Assembly (NCBI GenBank): GCA_959347315.1
Contig: OY365806.1
Location: 58,633,154 to 58,697,153 of the forward strand
Length of the DNA: 64,000 nt
Reading direction: 5' to 3'
Source of the DNA: Bimastos eiseni
Taxonomy: Eukaryota; Annelida; Clitellata; Crassiclitellata; Lumbricidae
Part shown: positions 63,270 through 64,000 of the stretch, one piece after another
How the letters are laid out: the number at the start of each line of letters is the position of its first letter
How positions within the stretch are numbered: position 1 is the first letter of the stretch
Notes under the pieces: model-generated
The model's database searches: none
Told to the model about the DNA's origin: nothing
What the model saw: the letters and a program-made list of their open reading frames with translations, nothing else
Position numbers and translations under genes: made by a program

Positions 63270-64000
63270 CACCGTTTCTCAAAATAAACAAAGCAAAATG
63301 GTTTTTGTCAGAATTTCGTTAAATTTCCAACAATTTCAATAACTTTTGGTAGGTTGATGGCATAATAGCTGAAGTTTTATGGTGTATATAAATTTTCCAC
63401 CTCATCTGACTCATATCACCGCACTACCTTGTTAAACACAGATGTGACAATTTTTATATAACTCTTAAATTTTACTACTTTGCTACAGTCTTACGACTGA
63501 ATTAGCACGCAATAAAGTAAAATATGGTTTACTTAGCAGAGTTTTTAATTGTTACGACAGATCTGCTTAATTGCCTAAGAGTGTTGGAATTGGTGCTCGA
63601 AATGTACCCTGCTACACGGACACAAGCGCTTAGGCTGCGACTCCACTGGCCGATAGCAGCATCAACGATAATAGTCAAAGCGCGTCCATTCGTCAATCAG
63701 ACGCGTTTTGAGTTCATCGACGCTGGCTATTCTGGAGCGGTAAACCTTCTCCTGCTACAGTTGACTGGATTAAGATCCGGTGAATTCGGCGGCCACAGTG
63801 TTGGAGGGATGAAGTTGGGCGTCTCTCTCTCCAGGAACTATCGCGTGCTCGATGCGCATTGGCACCATCCTGTTGAAAGACAAAAACCTCGCCCTCGGAT
63901 ATTCTGCGTATGTCTGGCAGTAGCTTCTTGGCAAGAAGGTCGTCGCGATAGTATGCCGCACTCACTTTGACGCCCGGTTCGATGAAATGGAGTTCAGTGC
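63270..64000 (-). mobile_element. Second copy of DD37D element, minus strand, cut by window end
   Basis: TA at 63,268-63,269, then CACCGTTTCTCAAAATAAAC, matching both ends of the 47,979 element. About 200 bp of terminal repeat is followed by the transposase region read on the minus strand. The other end is outside the window. Confidence 0.85.
63590..64000 (-). pseudogene. Transposase remnant in second DD37D element
   Basis: On the minus strand: RRISEGEVFVFQQDGANAHR and later RLIDEW-equivalent pieces. Compared with the 48.2 kb copy, residues after the catalytic Asp are deleted and frames shift. It continues past the window. Confidence 0.8.

Overview
The window is invertebrate animal DNA: AT-rich, gene-sparse, with spliced genes and many degraded transposons. 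A sperm-type Na+/H+ exchanger with a voltage sensor and a cyclic-nucleotide domain, a secreted tyrosinase, several hAT-type MITEs, CR1/L2-like LINE tails and tRNA-derived SINEs suggest a marine invertebrate, perhaps an echinoderm or another deuterostome or lophotrochozoan. The phylum cannot be fixed from the sequence alone.

Layout. 1-2.8 kb: 5' flank with a 1-kb hAT-like MITE carrying a GC-rich insert. 2.8-36.2 kb (+): one large gene, which I assembled by hand from 26 coding exons. All splice phases agree (4,143 nt, 1,380 residues plus stop), and a poly(A) signal lies at 36,237. It is an SLC9C1 (sNHE) orthologue: exchanger domain, four-helix voltage sensor, cyclic-nucleotide-binding domain and Ser/Pro-rich tail. 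Its introns hold MITEs, LINE tails, SINEs, an 18-bp minisatellite and TA-rich hairpins. 36.3-40.4 kb: repeats, including a 1.5-kb hAT-type element with a perfect 8-bp target duplication. 40.5-43.2 kb (+): a two-exon secreted tyrosinase with all six copper histidines, whose intron is filled with LINE fragments. 43.2-64 kb: no convincing gene. It holds LINE fragments, two copies of a Tc1/mariner-superfamily element (DD37D spacing), an internally deleted mariner, a short hAT MITE, SINEs, long GAT/GAC and CA/GT microsatellites, perfect hairpins, and some GC- and CpG-richer stretches that may be regulatory.

The two genes are not obviously linked in function. In sea urchin, SLC9C1 couples membrane potential and cAMP to alkalinisation of the sperm flagellum; tyrosinases oxidise phenols for pigment, hardening or immunity. 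The points most worth a second look are: (1) the exchanger has Met-Ile where the transport-site Asn-Asp motif should be, and Lys in place of the cyclic-nucleotide-binding Arg; (2) two unrelated hAT-like MITEs sit back to back, with three copies of one 8-bp target; (3) a GC-rich block of about 570 bp sits inside one MITE copy; (4) there is a likely GC-AG intron; (5) one exon's splice acceptor lies next to a retroposon tail; (6) there are several near-perfect hairpins.
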